From: Ascoidea tarda (nom. inval.)
Lineage: Eukaryota > Ascomycota > Saccharomycetes > Ascoideales > Ascoideaceae
Assembly (NCBI GenBank): GCA_030560485.1
Contig: JAKTTS010000060.1
Span: 1 to 45,384 of the forward strand
Reading direction: 5' to 3'
DNA: 45,384 nucleotides
A program made the position numbers and the translations under genes. Below the pieces are notes generated by a model. The model was not told the origin of the DNA. It was given only the letters and a program-made list of their open reading frames with translations, and did no database searches. Below, one piece after another: positions 19,530 through 30,735 of the stretch (position 1 is the stretch's first letter; each line of letters begins with the position of its first letter).

Positions 19530-20221
19530 ATACTAATTTAATCTTGTTACGATATACTAACGAACAATTGCTTATATTTTATTCATTCTTTATATTCTGT
19601 TTTATTTTACTAACTTATCCAGCATTCAATTAAAACGTATAGCCTCTTCTCTTTTTATTCTATTCATTTCATTCACTATATAACTCATATACTCTACTAT
19701 ATATTCTCCAGATTTATGTTTTTGTTAATATTATGATAATGCCCCAAAAAAGTCTTAATGTAGTTTTCTATTCAATGGAATAAATTTTTTTAAGACATTT
19801 TATGTATAGATTATTTGTATTTTTCATTTAGTGTCTACAATTTGGAAATTTTCAATGAAATTTCAATAAAATTTCTTTTTTCTTTTAAGAATATTAAATA
19901 TTATTTAAAAAGGTCATTTGTATTGATAGGCTTGATTAACTGGTTATTGAAATAATAGAATAAAAAAAAAAGAAACAAACAAAGCAACAAAAAAAAGGAA
20001 AAGAAAAGAAAAAAAAGAATAAAATTAAGCAAATAATAATTAAAAAAAAGTTTCAGAAAAGGAAAGGATATCGCACATCGCAAAGGGTATAAGAAAATAT
20101 CAATTTGGTTTTAGTTGTTTCAAAAAAGTAAAATAAAAATATTAAGAAAAAAAAAGATTTCCTCTATAATTGTCCTCTACAATTTACTTTTCCCACTAAG
20201 CATTCAAATAACGTATTGATT
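19530..20221. other. Convergent 3' gap, AT-rich
   Basis: About 690 bp between the stops of the F-box gene (+) and the SUR7-family gene (-). It contains a tract with ATATACTCTACTATATATTC near 19685 and long A/T homopolymers near 19960-20050. It has no GC island and no recognisable gene. It probably holds both transcription terminators. Confidence 0.55.
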
Positions 20222-21473
20222 TTATGGGTTAGCACTCGTAGTAATTTGAGGATTGTTATTAGCAGCAGTGCTAATTCCTGGAACATGGCTTCTAAACCCT
20301 GGTTCAGAGTTAGCAGGAATACTAGGATCTGTAGTGGTATTAGGATTGGTGTTGATGGTGGGTCCAACGTTGGTGTTTGGAGGTAATGGTGGTGCAGCAG
20401 GATTATAGGTACGATCAACGTTTTGTGAATTTGGAGGAGGATTCTGCTGGTTTTTGTTTTTAAAAAAATTGATTTTTCTCAATGCACTGTTTTGATGATT
20501 TGTTGAATCTGGATCCAAATCACTGTCGTTATCAAATCTGGATTGCCTGTTAGCATTGTAGCTTGGACCAAATGGTTCGTGTCTAGGATAACCACCATAA
20601 CCACGATTATTGTTACGGTTTCTATTAGCCAAATCACTATCAGAAGAAGAATAGCTATTTTTTCTGTATCCACTCTCTCGATCAGTTTTTTTACTTTTTT
20701 TTGACTTTGCAACAAAACCTAGACAAAACATCATTAAAAATGAAATTAATAATAAAAATACTGGAACCCAAGCAAATGCCATCATCTTAGTGGAAATAGA
20801 AACACTCAAATCCGAGTTTCTAAAAGCATTTCTTCCCTTAACTAATACAGCAGTCATACAAGAGGCACCTGCAGTGATAAATAAAAGAGCCAAAAATAAT
20901 ATACCACTCGAGGCTGTTGTGAGAAAAGAAGTGCCACAACACAAAGTCAATGTAGTAAGTGCAATTGCAAGCAAAATAAAAAATAAACCAATTAAAAAGG
21001 CTGCCCACGCAAATTTAGACAAATGGTAAAAAACACTCCGGTTATTTATGAAACTTGATGGAACTCCATCTCTCGTGTTGAAGTTATCTTGTGGAGAAAA
21101 TGGATAAGCAGCTGAAGATCCAGTACAATCATAGTTCTTTCCATTAGAAACACCACAGGATCTGTAATTTGTCCACCTGGTTATATCATGAGGAGCTGTT
21201 GAGATCGTGGAGGTGTCAGCCTGAATCCAATAGAAGTCCCCCAAGATAGATGAATTGGAGGCACCATTCAATAATACAAAGAAAACTAGTAAGCCAGAAC
21301 TGTTGTTTAAGAGAAAAAAAAATTAGTAATGAATTCAATGTTATTTGATTTCTCTAGTTGAATACAAGATGCATTGAATTGAAATTCACCCAATCTATTA
21401 GAGATACTATGAAAACATACCCAAATAAAAAAAACAATGGTATAAAGGACAACAAACGACTTGCACCCAACAT
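20222..21473 (-). CDS. Sur7/Fmp45/Pun1-family eisosome membrane protein (spliced)
   Basis: Two exons, 21421-21473 and 20222-21299, join in frame to 376 residues. The first exon supplies the start and half of TM1 (MLGASRLLSFIPLFFLFG), continued by SGLLVFFVLLNGAS. The extracellular loop carries the family signature: DFYWIQADTS, then TRWTNYRSCG with a paired Cys (RWxxWxxC...C, claudin-like), and SPQDNFNTRDGVPSSFI. Three more TM segments follow (WAAFLIGLFFILLAI, ILFLALLFITAGASC, WVPVFLLLISFLMMF). The cytosolic tail is Ser/Asn/Pro-rich with RNRNNNRGYGGYP. Sur7-family proteins reside in the plasma-membrane compartment of Can1 over eisosomes and affect sphingolipids and wall integrity. I cannot tell which paralogue it matches. 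Confidence 0.9.
21300..21420 (-). other. Spliceosomal intron (121 nt) of the SUR7-family gene
   Basis: On the minus strand: donor GTATGT at 21420-21415, branch site TACTAAT at about 21329-21323, a T-rich tract, and acceptor CAG at 21302-21300. Splicing falls inside a Gly codon in TM1 and keeps the frame: 53 + 1078 nt = 377 codons. Confidence 0.93.
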
Positions 21474-21956
21474 TATCGATAAAGTAGAATATATATTATA
21501 CTGTTTGATCTGTTTTCAAAATTTGTTGTAAGGTGTACGAAATCAATAGATACTTTGGTAGAAAAAACCAAGTTGGGAAAAGTCGAACAATTATAAATCA
21601 TTTATAGGATAAATCAGGTAGCAACAGTCTCGAAAGGCTGTTTCAAGAAAGATCAAGCCATTACCTTATTGAACTTCATATCATTGCTATCATACATAAG
21701 CTCTCGCTATTATACATTGGTTAAGGTTGAACAAAAACAACCTCGCATCATTCGCAACCCAACTAGAGTTGCTATTAATGAACAACTTCTGCAACCCATG
21801 AGCCATACCAAGAAAGCACAATATACATACTGTTCTACCAATACTACAACCTGTGATCATTCACCTCTTGTTCACTGTTCACTGCTCATATCTTTCCATT
21901 TCACATCTTTCCATTGCATCTTCCTCATCTTCCTCATCTTTTTCCACTCCAACGGT
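21474..21956. promoter_or_regulatory. SUR7-family upstream region
   Basis: About 480 bp between the SUR7-family start and the BPH1 stop. It is mostly AT-rich, with a CATCTTTCC/CTTCCTCATC pyrimidine repeat at 21890-21945 on the plus strand. GC content rises abruptly at the BPH1 stop and stays high for the first 130 bp of BPH1 3' coding sequence. No gene is recognised. Confidence 0.5.
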
Positions 21957-24900
21957 TCACCGCCAGATCGCAAGCCGGCCTTTCGAGTCGCCGGCCACGA
22001 TCTCTCCACGGCCGATACGCTTGCCGTCGCCGTTTAACTCGCTCCGCAAAACCATCTCGATGGATGTGATCCAGCTCTGTGGAAAGTTGCTTCCTCTGTC
22101 TTTTTGTGTGAAGGAGAAGCTTCTGACTTTGCTGATGCTCCAACTGCCATCTTTGACGACCAACTCGTGGGCCTCAATGCTTTTTTTTCCTCCAGTGACA
22201 ACTATTTGGTAGTCCTCCCAGAACTCGTGGTTCTGCAAGTAATCTCGGCTGATGCTTGTGTTGCCATTCGGCTTTTGGATGATCATATTCAAGTTTCCAA
22301 AAGAGATTGATGTTATGTTATCCCTCATTTTCTTTTCGGTGATAAAATTGCCATTGATTGTGAATAGTTTCAAAAGACTTTTTCCACTAATCGCAATCAT
22401 CCCACTGTCATTTGAAATCGCTATTTGCTCAATTTTCTTGAAATTTCTAGCAAACTTACTGCCCTGCTGCTTGCTGTTCATCGAAAACTTTCTGATAAAC
22501 CTGAATCGGGAAATATCCCATAACCATGCATACCCATTGGCATCTAAACTTAGTGCTAGATTATAAGAAGGTGCCACCTTGATGGAAACCACTGAGCTCA
22601 AATGCCCTCTTAATACACCTTGAAATTCCAAGTCAATATCGTATTTTTTCATACCATCATTCAAATCATTATATCCCTCTTTGCCAACCAAGTTTCCTCT
22701 TAATGGATACTTCCAAATGTTAATAGTTCCATCGTTGGACCCTGTAAGAAACATTCTATTGCCAATTTGAGCCAAACTTGTAATAGACCCAAGATGAATA
22801 TCTTCAAATACCCTACCATTCACTGACATTGATGAAACAGTTTGCCCCCCACGAATTCTTAAATTATCTTGCGTTGAAAACAATTTCATTCTACCCTTCC
22901 AACAATTATCCTTATGATTTAGTTCAATATGTTCAATTGGCCGTTTGGATCTTGATTCAGATACATGAACAGGTATGTCCAACATTTTTTTGATCTCTAA
23001 TTTCACATTATATAATGCTTCCTTTACTGGATGAGGCTTGGTAAAAACTTGTAGTGGGGTTTGCCCGAAATTATGAATAATACCTGTCATTGCTTTTCTT
23101 TCATTTTCATCTTTAATTTTATCGAGATCAATGGCTCCTTGATAGCTAAGATAATGAAAAACATTTGTACTATCAATGGCATTTTGTCCTCGTTGTTTGT
23201 ACCCAAATACCAAATCAATCCATTCATTCAAATGCGCTGAAACATACGAACTTTCTAACGCTTCTCTTTGTTTTTTGATAAAAATTTTTGGATCACCTTT
23301 AGCCCATGGCGGTAGTTCGACATTGTTTATAGACTCTCCGTTTTGTAACTTTCCGAATTTATAATTATTTGAGTTTGTTAAGAAATCATCCAAGTAATAA
23401 AATTCAGGAATCAACTCTCTAACATCAGCATTATTGTCCTTCGATGCAGAATTCCATGCCTTTGGAATAGAATAAAACATCCTATCTGCATGGTCAAACT
23501 TTCCTCCCTGCAAGATAAGATAAGATTGAACATATGGTTCAAGACGTATTAAAAATGAAGTTACTATCATTGCAGAAGAATAGTGTGTTCCATAATGAAA
23601 TGGCGGAGCTGATTCATCTGTCATCCCAATTAAAGCTTCATACCTTTCTCGAAATTGAGCTTCTCTTTGTAGATTTTGCGCTCCCATTGGTTTTGACAAA
23701 TCTCTAAATGTTTTAGGATCATTCAAATCCAACTCTTCACTGGTATAATCGGCAATCACCCAGGGAAAAATAGGATATTGCGTTAAATCATTAAATGTCC
23801 TTCCCGCTAACGTGTTAACAATCATCAAGTAATAAAAATTAGATATCTGTCCCTTTCTCCATTTTCTTGTAACGTATAAGTTAGTGCCCAACGTATTTTG
23901 AGTAAATGCATTGGCTAATTTAAGTGCCAAATTAGAATTGGTGGATATTGTCGCAGAGGAGTTTGCAACTCTAAAGACTTCTGCAAGATCCTTGTCCATT
24001 CCACTGCCTGATGCACAAACTGATAATTTAGAATAAATTAAATCCCTTTCTTTAGTATCTCGGCATGTAATCAAAAAACTACTCCCATTTAGAAAAAAAA
24101 TTTCCAACGCTACATCTCTTAACAAAAACTGTCTTTTAGAAACTGAAATCATCTTGGTGGTCTCCCATGTGCTGCTTTTATGTGATCGATTATTTTTTAC
24201 CCTTGTCTCTTTCGATTTGGATGGTCCAGCAATCAATTGCATGTAAGGATCACGAGAACCTGGTGGAGCATCTTCCACATCAACGACTTCACCATTGGGA
24301 CAATGAAAATAATTTTCAATTAAATATAAATGAGTCTCTCCTAATATGAGAATCCCCTCTGCCGCTTCCAATCCAAGAATTTGACTGACATTCCAAAGAT
24401 CTCTAATTCTATCACCTATAAAAAGACTTCTTAAAATTTTTCTGTTTTTATCTTCTTGAGTGTTTTCAAAACTGGCAGGATCTTCAATCAACTCAAACTC
24501 CTCATTATCATTCGCAATACCAGAAACTTCCGTATCTAGTGGTAAAGTATCAATGCTATCAATTAAATTATTCATTGGCGAATTTTTTTTAGTAACTGGA
24601 ACCTCAATTTTGCGAGAAAATTTCTCGTCATTTACAGCATATTCTTCAGATATGATTCTTTTACGCATCCTATCTGAACTTTCAATATAATCAAGAATCC
24701 ATCTTTTAGTCGGAACATTAAAAAATACTTTATAGCATTCTGTTTTGGATCTCATGAAGTTTGAAATAAAAAATTGAACGTTGTCTTGATGGTCTTGAAG
24801 ATATCTATAATATTTAGTTAATTCGGTAGATATAATAGTTGATTTAGAATTAACACAATCAGTCTTGAAATTAATAAACAATTCAATTGATGAATTATCT

Positions 24901-27900
24901 TGGGTCTTTGCTGGTAGTGATTTTAACATATCTATTATTGATTTTTTGTTGCAGAATGCTTTCTCATAATCATCAAAAATAGTATACAAACAACGTCTAA
25001 AAGTATTTCTTAAAAGAGGATTGTTTTTAATCATATTAACAACGTCTTCATCACTTGAGGTTTCAATGTTTTCAAAAAAATTCAAAATGGTTTGTTGTTG
25101 ATCTTTACTTATACAATCCACAATTGTTTTGAAAACTTGCTTTTTAGCCATAAAAATTATCCTTAATAAATTAATCACTAAACTTGAATGTGATCCATTG
25201 CCATTTTGACCAAAACTATTGTCAATTTCATAATCTATATTCTGAAAAATGAATACTATCAATGATGCAAGTTTTTCATTACTAAAAACATAGGAAGAAA
25301 GATAAATTTGTTGGTTGTAAAGTAATGTTTCGAGAATCTCTTTCATACTTTTCTTATTTGTAGTTGATGGGTCATAAGTCAAAAGAAATAGTTGTTCTAA
25401 AGTTAGCATACCTAACGATTTCTTTAAATTTTTCATAATTGGAGCATTCTTTTCAAAATGTTTTTCAAACAACTCAATAAATAAAGATATAGTATCTAAT
25501 AGTCTTTTTAAATCATTTTTGTTCCAAATAAAAAAACTATAGCTCTCTGCATCTTGTATCAAAACCTTTGCAATGTTTCTGACACTCAACTTTCCAGAGA
25601 AACTACTTTCATTAAAACTTTGAAGTATCACTTGAATTTCAAAGATTAACTGAGGGTATACTAGACTTAACAATATTTGCTTAGTTGAAAAATCAGCCTC
25701 CTTTAATGACTCGATTAATTGATAATTTTCATTGCTTAGAACTCTTTCCAAAATAATTTTAGCAGTTAGCACCTCAAAATTTTTCAATATTTCTTCAATT
25801 ATTAAAAAGTTTTGAATCTTCAATTTATACATTATACCACATATTCTAGAAATCCAACTTTTCTTAAAAAAAAATTCGCTCAAACATCTTATATTATCAA
25901 ACGAAAAATCAAGACATTTTATAAAGTTCTCATATGACGTTATATTGTAGTTTATCTGGTGATTAATTTGCTGGTTATCATTATTTACCTCAATAGAGCT
26001 TTCAATTAAATCAAACAATAAATACTGAAACTCTGGCATAACTATTGATAAACGCTTACTTCTCTTCGATAGCCGTTTTGAAAATTCATAAATATTAGAT
26101 CCTAAATCCTGTAGCTGAGAAATCCCAAAACTTCCCGCAAAAACTAACACAATAATTTTGTCATCATTATACCATCTTTTTAGAAAATTCTTTAAAATGA
26201 TAAAACCATTGTTGGATATGAATCTATTATAATAATTCTCACCTAGTAAAGAAAACATACGTATTAAAAGTCTTAATCCAAGCTTAATAACTTCGCTATC
26301 AGGGTCTTCAAGCAATAAAAGTACCCATCTTAGATTTATAGTTTTTGTGATTCTTTTGATAATATACTGAGAAGACGATTCACATATTATGGAAACAAGA
26401 ACATCGAGAACACATATTCCACATTTTTTTTGCAAGCTTGGATCGCTATTAGATATTAAGTTGCTTTCAGAAGTATAGTTTTTGTTGATATTCAAAGCAT
26501 ATATGACATATAAAGACAAAGAGTGAAATATTTCACTAGTTGGGCTAGCTTTGACAATGATTGTCAATGTATTTGAAACAATAGGTAGAAATTCTGTACT
26601 AAAAGTATTGGACTTTAAATTTTGAATAAGCTGTTTAATCATCTTCATTTTGACAATCTTTTTAATGTTATATTCATGATATTTACTATCTTGACTGAAA
26701 ACAGTAAATTGAAACAATAAAAACTTAAATGTTTCCTTATCGCTGTTTTTCCAAATATCAAAATCAATGATTAAAGATCTATATGCAGCAGAATTCAATA
26801 TAACTGAATCAAATGGAGAATCATGATTATAGCCAACAAATTCTAGTATCGTGTCCAAAACATCCAAAGTACATAAATTCAGTTTATTTTTCAATATTAT
26901 TGATAAAATATAATATCCATTTTTATCTTCTATTTCTTTTGAAAATTTGATATTGTTCAAACTCAAGTTGAACAAAATTTTTAGATACACTATTAATAAT
27001 TTAATATTATAGTTTAATTTTAATAAATCGGAATTTTCATCACTTAAACTATCTATTAATTTTAAAATAATGGTTAACCCATCTATAGAATTAAAAAAAT
27101 TAATCAAAATTGTAGAGTTTGAATGATAATTTATTATTTTACCATGACCACTAATAACACCAGAAAAATGTGGATTAACAGTAGGATTGTTAATAGAATT
27201 AAAAGCAGTATTTAGTATTATGGAATAAATATTAGGTTTTTTTTCAAACTCTTGATCATTTTCCATTGATGAGCCAGAACCGCTAAATTCTGAAACAGTC
27301 CCAGTTGTAAGAATGGATAAATTGGAATTGGAATTCATTGATAAAATAGAATTCTTTTTAATAGCATTTAAAGATTCGTCATATATATTCAAGTACTGAC
27401 TTGTATAACCTTCCGGTTTATCTTTATTAGGAGTATTGATTGAACGTGTTTTTTTAGGAATCAAAACAATTCCTAGTTGGTCATTGCTATGAATTATATT
27501 TTTAGCATTAAAATTGACCAAAATATCATCATCATTAATTAGTAGATAGTTTTTAAGGTTAAAATTAGAATCCTTTCCTTTACCGGAATACTTATTTTGA
27601 ATAAACAAATTACTATCTCTTTCAGAATTAAAATTTGCATTTGATTTTGATGATTTAAATTTTGAAGAGTTATTAAAGTCACTTAGTTTTTGCGGATTTG
27701 ACAATTGTATCCCAGAGGTAGTTGAGTCTTCAATGTTTGAGATACTTGCTTGAAGATTTAATAATTGTTTATCATTATTAATGAATTGGGGGTCACTGTA
27801 ATTAATATTCAATTCTTTTAACCTTAATTCAAAAAAAGTGATTTTTTTATAATTTAAAAATTTATTAATCAAATTTAAATCTTTGTAGTTGTGATGGTAA

Positions 27901-30536
27901 TTCAAAGATAAATTGTAGGACAAATTGATCCATTGATATGATTGGATTTTATTAATCAACATGAAATTATTAAAATTTATTGAAGAATTATCGTTAAAAT
28001 CATCAGAGATATGAGAATTCATGTCATTGGTTGAATTGTTGATAGGTCCATTGGAATTTTCAACATTGTTTAACAAAGTTGGAGCAAAATTACCGAATTG
28101 AACTTTTATTTCTTTATTAGATGTGGATAAATAATTAAAAGGGTATTCAATTGATTCAACAAATTCACCATCAATAAACAATGTTAGCTTTGATGTATTC
28201 TTTTTTGATAAATAAAAGTATTTTTTATTATTTTTTGATATGTTATTAAAACTATGAGTAATAACTATGTTGTAGAATTTCGTTTTCAAGTATTCAGGCT
28301 GAAAACTGCTTGATAAATAATCATCATAATTATCATTAATATCGTCAATTCTAGAATTGTTATTGTTATTGTTATTGTTATTGTTATTGTTGTTGTTGTT
28401 GTTGTTGTTATGATTACTAGCTGGGTTTAAAATTGAGGGAATATTTTTTGATAATAGATTTATTAATGGTGATTTCTTTAAAGCAGTGTTTTTGGTGTTC
28501 TGGTCATTATTGTTGGGATTATTTTTATATTTTGAATGATTAAGATTTAGATTCAAATTTTGATTATCAACTAGAAATTCGAAATTAAAGTTATTAAAAG
28601 TTTTTTGGAATAAGTGATTTTTATCTAAATTTTTGATTGATATAGACAATTGATTATTTACGCTTTTAATTAGAGATAATTCTAAAAAAATTTGATTTTT
28701 ATGGTTTAGTAACCTTAAAAAGGTCATTTTATTATTTTGACTTAATAAATTTGAGTTTGAATTTGAAAAAGAGTTTGAGTTTATAATTTCGTAGTCGTTT
28801 AAAGAATTGTTAACATTAAATTGAACCCAAGATTGTATGGTGTAGCCGTTATTCATGGAGTTTAATTTAATGTTATTGTATTGTAAAAACGAATCCTTTT
28901 GAAAGATCAAGTAATTTAATGGGTTATTTGATATTGACAAGGAATTAATATTTGAATTGATGTTTGAGTTATGTTGGTTTGTAGTGGTATTTATTGGAGA
29001 AGATAGATTAATCTTTGAAGAAGAATTTTTAAAAAAAAATTTATTTGACGTCGAGATACTTGAAAATGAAGAAGATAAATTATTAAGAAGATTATTATTT
29101 TGAATTGAGTCATTATTTAATAGTTCTATATGTGATAATAAGGATTTAAAAAAGTTGAAAAAAATTAGAGAACTTGTATTTGCATTTGCATTTGCATTTT
29201 TATTTGATTTAATTTTTTTATTATTTAGATTTATAATTTTTTTGAAAAAAGTTAAAAAAAAATCGAAATTATTGCAACCCAATTTTGATAAAGATAAGTA
29301 TAGTTTGAGTAATTGATTAAAATAAATTTGGATTAGAAGGTTATTTTGGTTTTTGTTATCCAAATCAGTTGATATAAGAGTTATTAGTTGATCTAATAAT
29401 AAGTCTAGGATATTTGACTGATGGATTATTAGGAGATTTATTGGGGATAAGTTTGATAATTGGTAGGTGAATTCTAAAAGAAACAATTTTAAGTTTAGTT
29501 TTATAGATTTGGAGAATAATAGATTGAATAGTAGATTGAAAGAATTTTTAATATAAAATTGGTTATTGGAGAGATTATATGAGTCAATATTATTTATATT
29601 TATGTTTGAGTGTAAGTTTGAATTTGGATTTGAATCTTTACTTTTGTTGGTTGAGTTATGATTAATTTCATTTATATTTTTTGTGAATTTTGAATCATGA
29701 GAAGATAATAGATTATAAGTGAAATATGAATAATAATTTAGGAGATCGGTAGAGAAATCGGATAGACTTAGCATTAAGTTGTCAAATTCATCAATGTCGT
29801 TATTGTAGGTATTATTATTTATAGATAGATCTAGAGATAACCAAGAGATTATAAATTCATTATTTAAAAAGGGATTGAATTGGTCAAACATATTTGAATT
29901 TGTTTCAATTTTTTGGAGATTATTACTAATATCTGTGGTGAATGGTGTGAAATTGAGACTTTTATTATTATTATTATTATTATTATTATCAATGCCATTA
30001 TGAGTGTTATTAGTATGATTTTCAGTATGATTTTTATAATTATCGTTATTTATTGTTGTTTGATTACTTGTAGCAGTAACCAAATCAAACTGGTTATTGT
30101 CAATTGAAGATAGTGAAATGGAATCTTTGTTCAATTTGGTCCATTTGTCATTGGCAAGACTGTTGTGATTAGAATCATGGTCAAATTCATGGGAGTCGTA
30201 TTCATCGTTGTGAAGGTCATCATTAACAATGCCATCACCAGCGTTGATGTTGAGTATCGCTGATAAGATATGAAGTATGAACAATTCGGAGTTACAAAGA
30301 AAATCGTCAGAAGTGACTATTCTTTTGAAAAAGCTGGTAAGGGAAGTAGCTCTGCTGTTCTTTTCAGCATCGTTTTCAGTATCAATGTTGTGCCAATGGA
30401 GTTTTTGCTTCTCATGGAGATGATCGATGGAGCCACTGCTGTTGAGAACGTAGTTGAAATTGAAGTCGTCGTGGAGCTGAAGCAAGTATGAATCGATCTC
30501 GCCTCTGAAGTCGTTGAAGGAGTAGGCTGAGTCCAT
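21957..30536 (-). CDS. BPH1: BEACH-domain protein Bph1 (LYST/LRBA/neurobeachin family)
   Basis: 2859 residues from the ATG at 30534-30536; the frame opens four codons earlier with only a GTG. Order: a long Asn/Ser-rich N-terminal third with a concanavalin-like segment near 580-900 (NGYTIQSWVQFNVN, TLFIDGEFVESIEYPF), and armadillo-like helices in the middle. A PH-like domain spans about 2028-2190 (LEAAEGILILGETHLYLI), the BEACH domain about 2218-2510 (RKWRKGQISNFYYLMIVN, NDLTQYPIFPWVIADY, PPFHYGTHYSS, WIDLVFGYKQRGQNA, GQTPLQVF), and WD40 repeats about 2540-2859, ending GRLAIWR. BEACH proteins act in endolysosomal and vesicle traffic; S. cerevisiae Bph1 (about 2170 residues) is linked to cell-wall and protein sorting. 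The extra length here is mainly low-complexity Asn in the N-terminal third. Confidence 0.95.
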   Translation of the reverse strand: MDSAYSFNDFRGEIDSYLLQLHDDFNFNYVLNSSGSIDHLHEKQKLHWHNIDTENDAEKNSRATSLTSFFKRIVTSDDFLCNSELFILHILSAILNINAGDGIVNDDLHNDEYDSHEFDHDSNHNSLANDKWTKLNKDSISLSSIDNNQFDLVTATSNQTTINNDNYKNHTENHTNNTHNGIDNNNNNNNNKSLNFTPFTTDISNNLQKIETNSNMFDQFNPFLNNEFIISWLSLDLSINNNTYNNDIDEFDNLMLSLSDFSTDLLNYYSYFTYNLLSSHDSKFTKNINEINHNSTNKSKDSNPNSNLHSNININNIDSYNLSNNQFYIKNSFNLLFNLLFSKSIKLNLKLFLLEFTYQLSNLSPINLLIIHQSNILDLLLDQLITLISTDLDNKNQNNLLIQIYFNQLLKLYLSLSKLGCNNFDFFLTFFKKIINLNNKKIKSNKNANANANTSSLIFFNFFKSLLSHIELLNNDSIQNNNLLNNLSSSFSSISTSNKFFFKNSSSKINLSSPINTTTNQHNSNINSNINSLSISNNPLNYLIFQKDSFLQYNNIKLNSMNNGYTIQSWVQFNVNNSLNDYEIINSNSFSNSNSNLLSQNNKMTFLRLLNHKNQIFLELSLIKSVNNQLSISIKNLDKNHLFQKTFNNFNFEFLVDNQNLNLNLNHSKYKNNPNNNDQNTKNTALKKSPLINLLSKNIPSILNPASNHNNNNNNNNNNNNNNNNNNSRIDDINDNYDDYLSSSFQPEYLKTKFYNIVITHSFNNISKNNKKYFYLSKKNTSKLTLFIDGEFVESIEYPFNYLSTSNKEIKVQFGNFAPTLLNNVENSNGPINNSTNDMNSHISDDFNDNSSINFNNFMLINKIQSYQWINLSYNLSLNYHHNYKDLNLINKFLNYKKITFFELRLKELNINYSDPQFINNDKQLLNLQASISNIEDSTTSGIQLSNPQKLSDFNNSSKFKSSKSNANFNSERDSNLFIQNKYSGKGKDSNFNLKNYLLINDDDILVNFNAKNIIHSNDQLGIVLIPKKTRSINTPNKDKPEGYTSQYLNIYDESLNAIKKNSILSMNSNSNLSILTTGTVSEFSGSGSSMENDQEFEKKPNIYSIILNTAFNSINNPTVNPHFSGVISGHGKIINYHSNSTILINFFNSIDGLTIILKLIDSLSDENSDLLKLNYNIKLLIVYLKILFNLSLNNIKFSKEIEDKNGYYILSIILKNKLNLCTLDVLDTILEFVGYNHDSPFDSVILNSAAYRSLIIDFDIWKNSDKETFKFLLFQFTVFSQDSKYHEYNIKKIVKMKMIKQLIQNLKSNTFSTEFLPIVSNTLTIIVKASPTSEIFHSLSLYVIYALNINKNYTSESNLISNSDPSLQKKCGICVLDVLVSIICESSSQYIIKRITKTINLRWVLLLLEDPDSEVIKLGLRLLIRMFSLLGENYYNRFISNNGFIILKNFLKRWYNDDKIIVLVFAGSFGISQLQDLGSNIYEFSKRLSKRSKRLSIVMPEFQYLLFDLIESSIEVNNDNQQINHQINYNITSYENFIKCLDFSFDNIRCLSEFFFKKSWISRICGIMYKLKIQNFLIIEEILKNFEVLTAKIILERVLSNENYQLIESLKEADFSTKQILLSLVYPQLIFEIQVILQSFNESSFSGKLSVRNIAKVLIQDAESYSFFIWNKNDLKRLLDTISLFIELFEKHFEKNAPIMKNLKKSLGMLTLEQLFLLTYDPSTTNKKSMKEILETLLYNQQIYLSSYVFSNEKLASLIVFIFQNIDYEIDNSFGQNGNGSHSSLVINLLRIIFMAKKQVFKTIVDCISKDQQQTILNFFENIETSSDEDVVNMIKNNPLLRNTFRRCLYTIFDDYEKAFCNKKSIIDMLKSLPAKTQDNSSIELFINFKTDCVNSKSTIISTELTKYYRYLQDHQDNVQFFISNFMRSKTECYKVFFNVPTKRWILDYIESSDRMRKRIISEEYAVNDEKFSRKIEVPVTKKNSPMNNLIDSIDTLPLDTEVSGIANDNEEFELIEDPASFENTQEDKNRKILRSLFIGDRIRDLWNVSQILGLEAAEGILILGETHLYLIENYFHCPNGEVVDVEDAPPGSRDPYMQLIAGPSKSKETRVKNNRSHKSSTWETTKMISVSKRQFLLRDVALEIFFLNGSSFLITCRDTKERDLIYSKLSVCASGSGMDKDLAEVFRVANSSATISTNSNLALKLANAFTQNTLGTNLYVTRKWRKGQISNFYYLMIVNTLAGRTFNDLTQYPIFPWVIADYTSEELDLNDPKTFRDLSKPMGAQNLQREAQFRERYEALIGMTDESAPPFHYGTHYSSAMIVTSFLIRLEPYVQSYLILQGGKFDHADRMFYSIPKAWNSASKDNNADVRELIPEFYYLDDFLTNSNNYKFGKLQNGESINNVELPPWAKGDPKIFIKKQREALESSYVSAHLNEWIDLVFGYKQRGQNAIDSTNVFHYLSYQGAIDLDKIKDENERKAMTGIIHNFGQTPLQVFTKPHPVKEALYNVKLEIKKMLDIPVHVSESRSKRPIEHIELNHKDNCWKGRMKLFSTQDNLRIRGGQTVSSMSVNGRVFEDIHLGSITSLAQIGNRMFLTGSNDGTINIWKYPLRGNLVGKEGYNDLNDGMKKYDIDLEFQGVLRGHLSSVVSIKVAPSYNLALSLDANGYAWLWDISRFRFIRKFSMNSKQQGSKFARNFKKIEQIAISNDSGMIAISGKSLLKLFTINGNFITEKKMRDNITSISFGNLNMIIQKPNGNTSISRDYLQNHEFWEDYQIVVTGGKKSIEAHELVVKDGSWSISKVRSFSFTQKDRGSNFPQSWITSIEMVLRSELNGDGKRIGRGEIVAGDSKGRLAIWR
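28353..28411. repeat. AAC/AAT trinucleotide array in BPH1 (poly-Asn)
   Basis: Alternating GTTATT followed by pure GTT on the plus strand encodes about 18 consecutive Asn in BPH1, between the halves of the concanavalin-like region. Confidence 0.85.
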
Positions 30537-30735
30537 TATGAACAACACACTCTCTCTGGTCTGCCTCTGCTGCTGTTCTTGAGTGCTCTTTCTGAGTTTC
30601 TTCTTTTGCCTGTGCTACCTCTGCTTCCATCCGCCATCGGGGGCTACCCGGAACCGCCCGTAACGGAGCGGCCGGACCGCGGATGGCTGTTTTGCTGCTT
30701 GTGCTGCTTGTGCTGCTTCTGCTGTTTCTACTGCT
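30537..30735. promoter_or_regulatory. Short GC-rich promoter of BPH1
   Basis: Only about 200 bp separate the BPH1 ATG from the stop of the next minus-strand gene. The core, about 30630-30690, is extremely GC-rich (GGCTACCCGGAACCGCCCG at 30642; GCGGCCGGACCGCGG near 30668). A TGCTGCTTGTGCTGCTTC tract starts near 30699. CTACCCGG at 30644-30651 resembles a Reb1-type general regulatory factor site. No gene fits. Confidence 0.55.
30644..30651. promoter_or_regulatory. Candidate Reb1-like site CTACCCGG
   Basis: It differs by one base from the yeast Reb1 consensus TTACCCGG and sits in the short gap between two same-strand genes, where Reb1 commonly separates transcription units. CTACCCG recurs at 34630-34636 in the next promoter. 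Confidence 0.35.
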
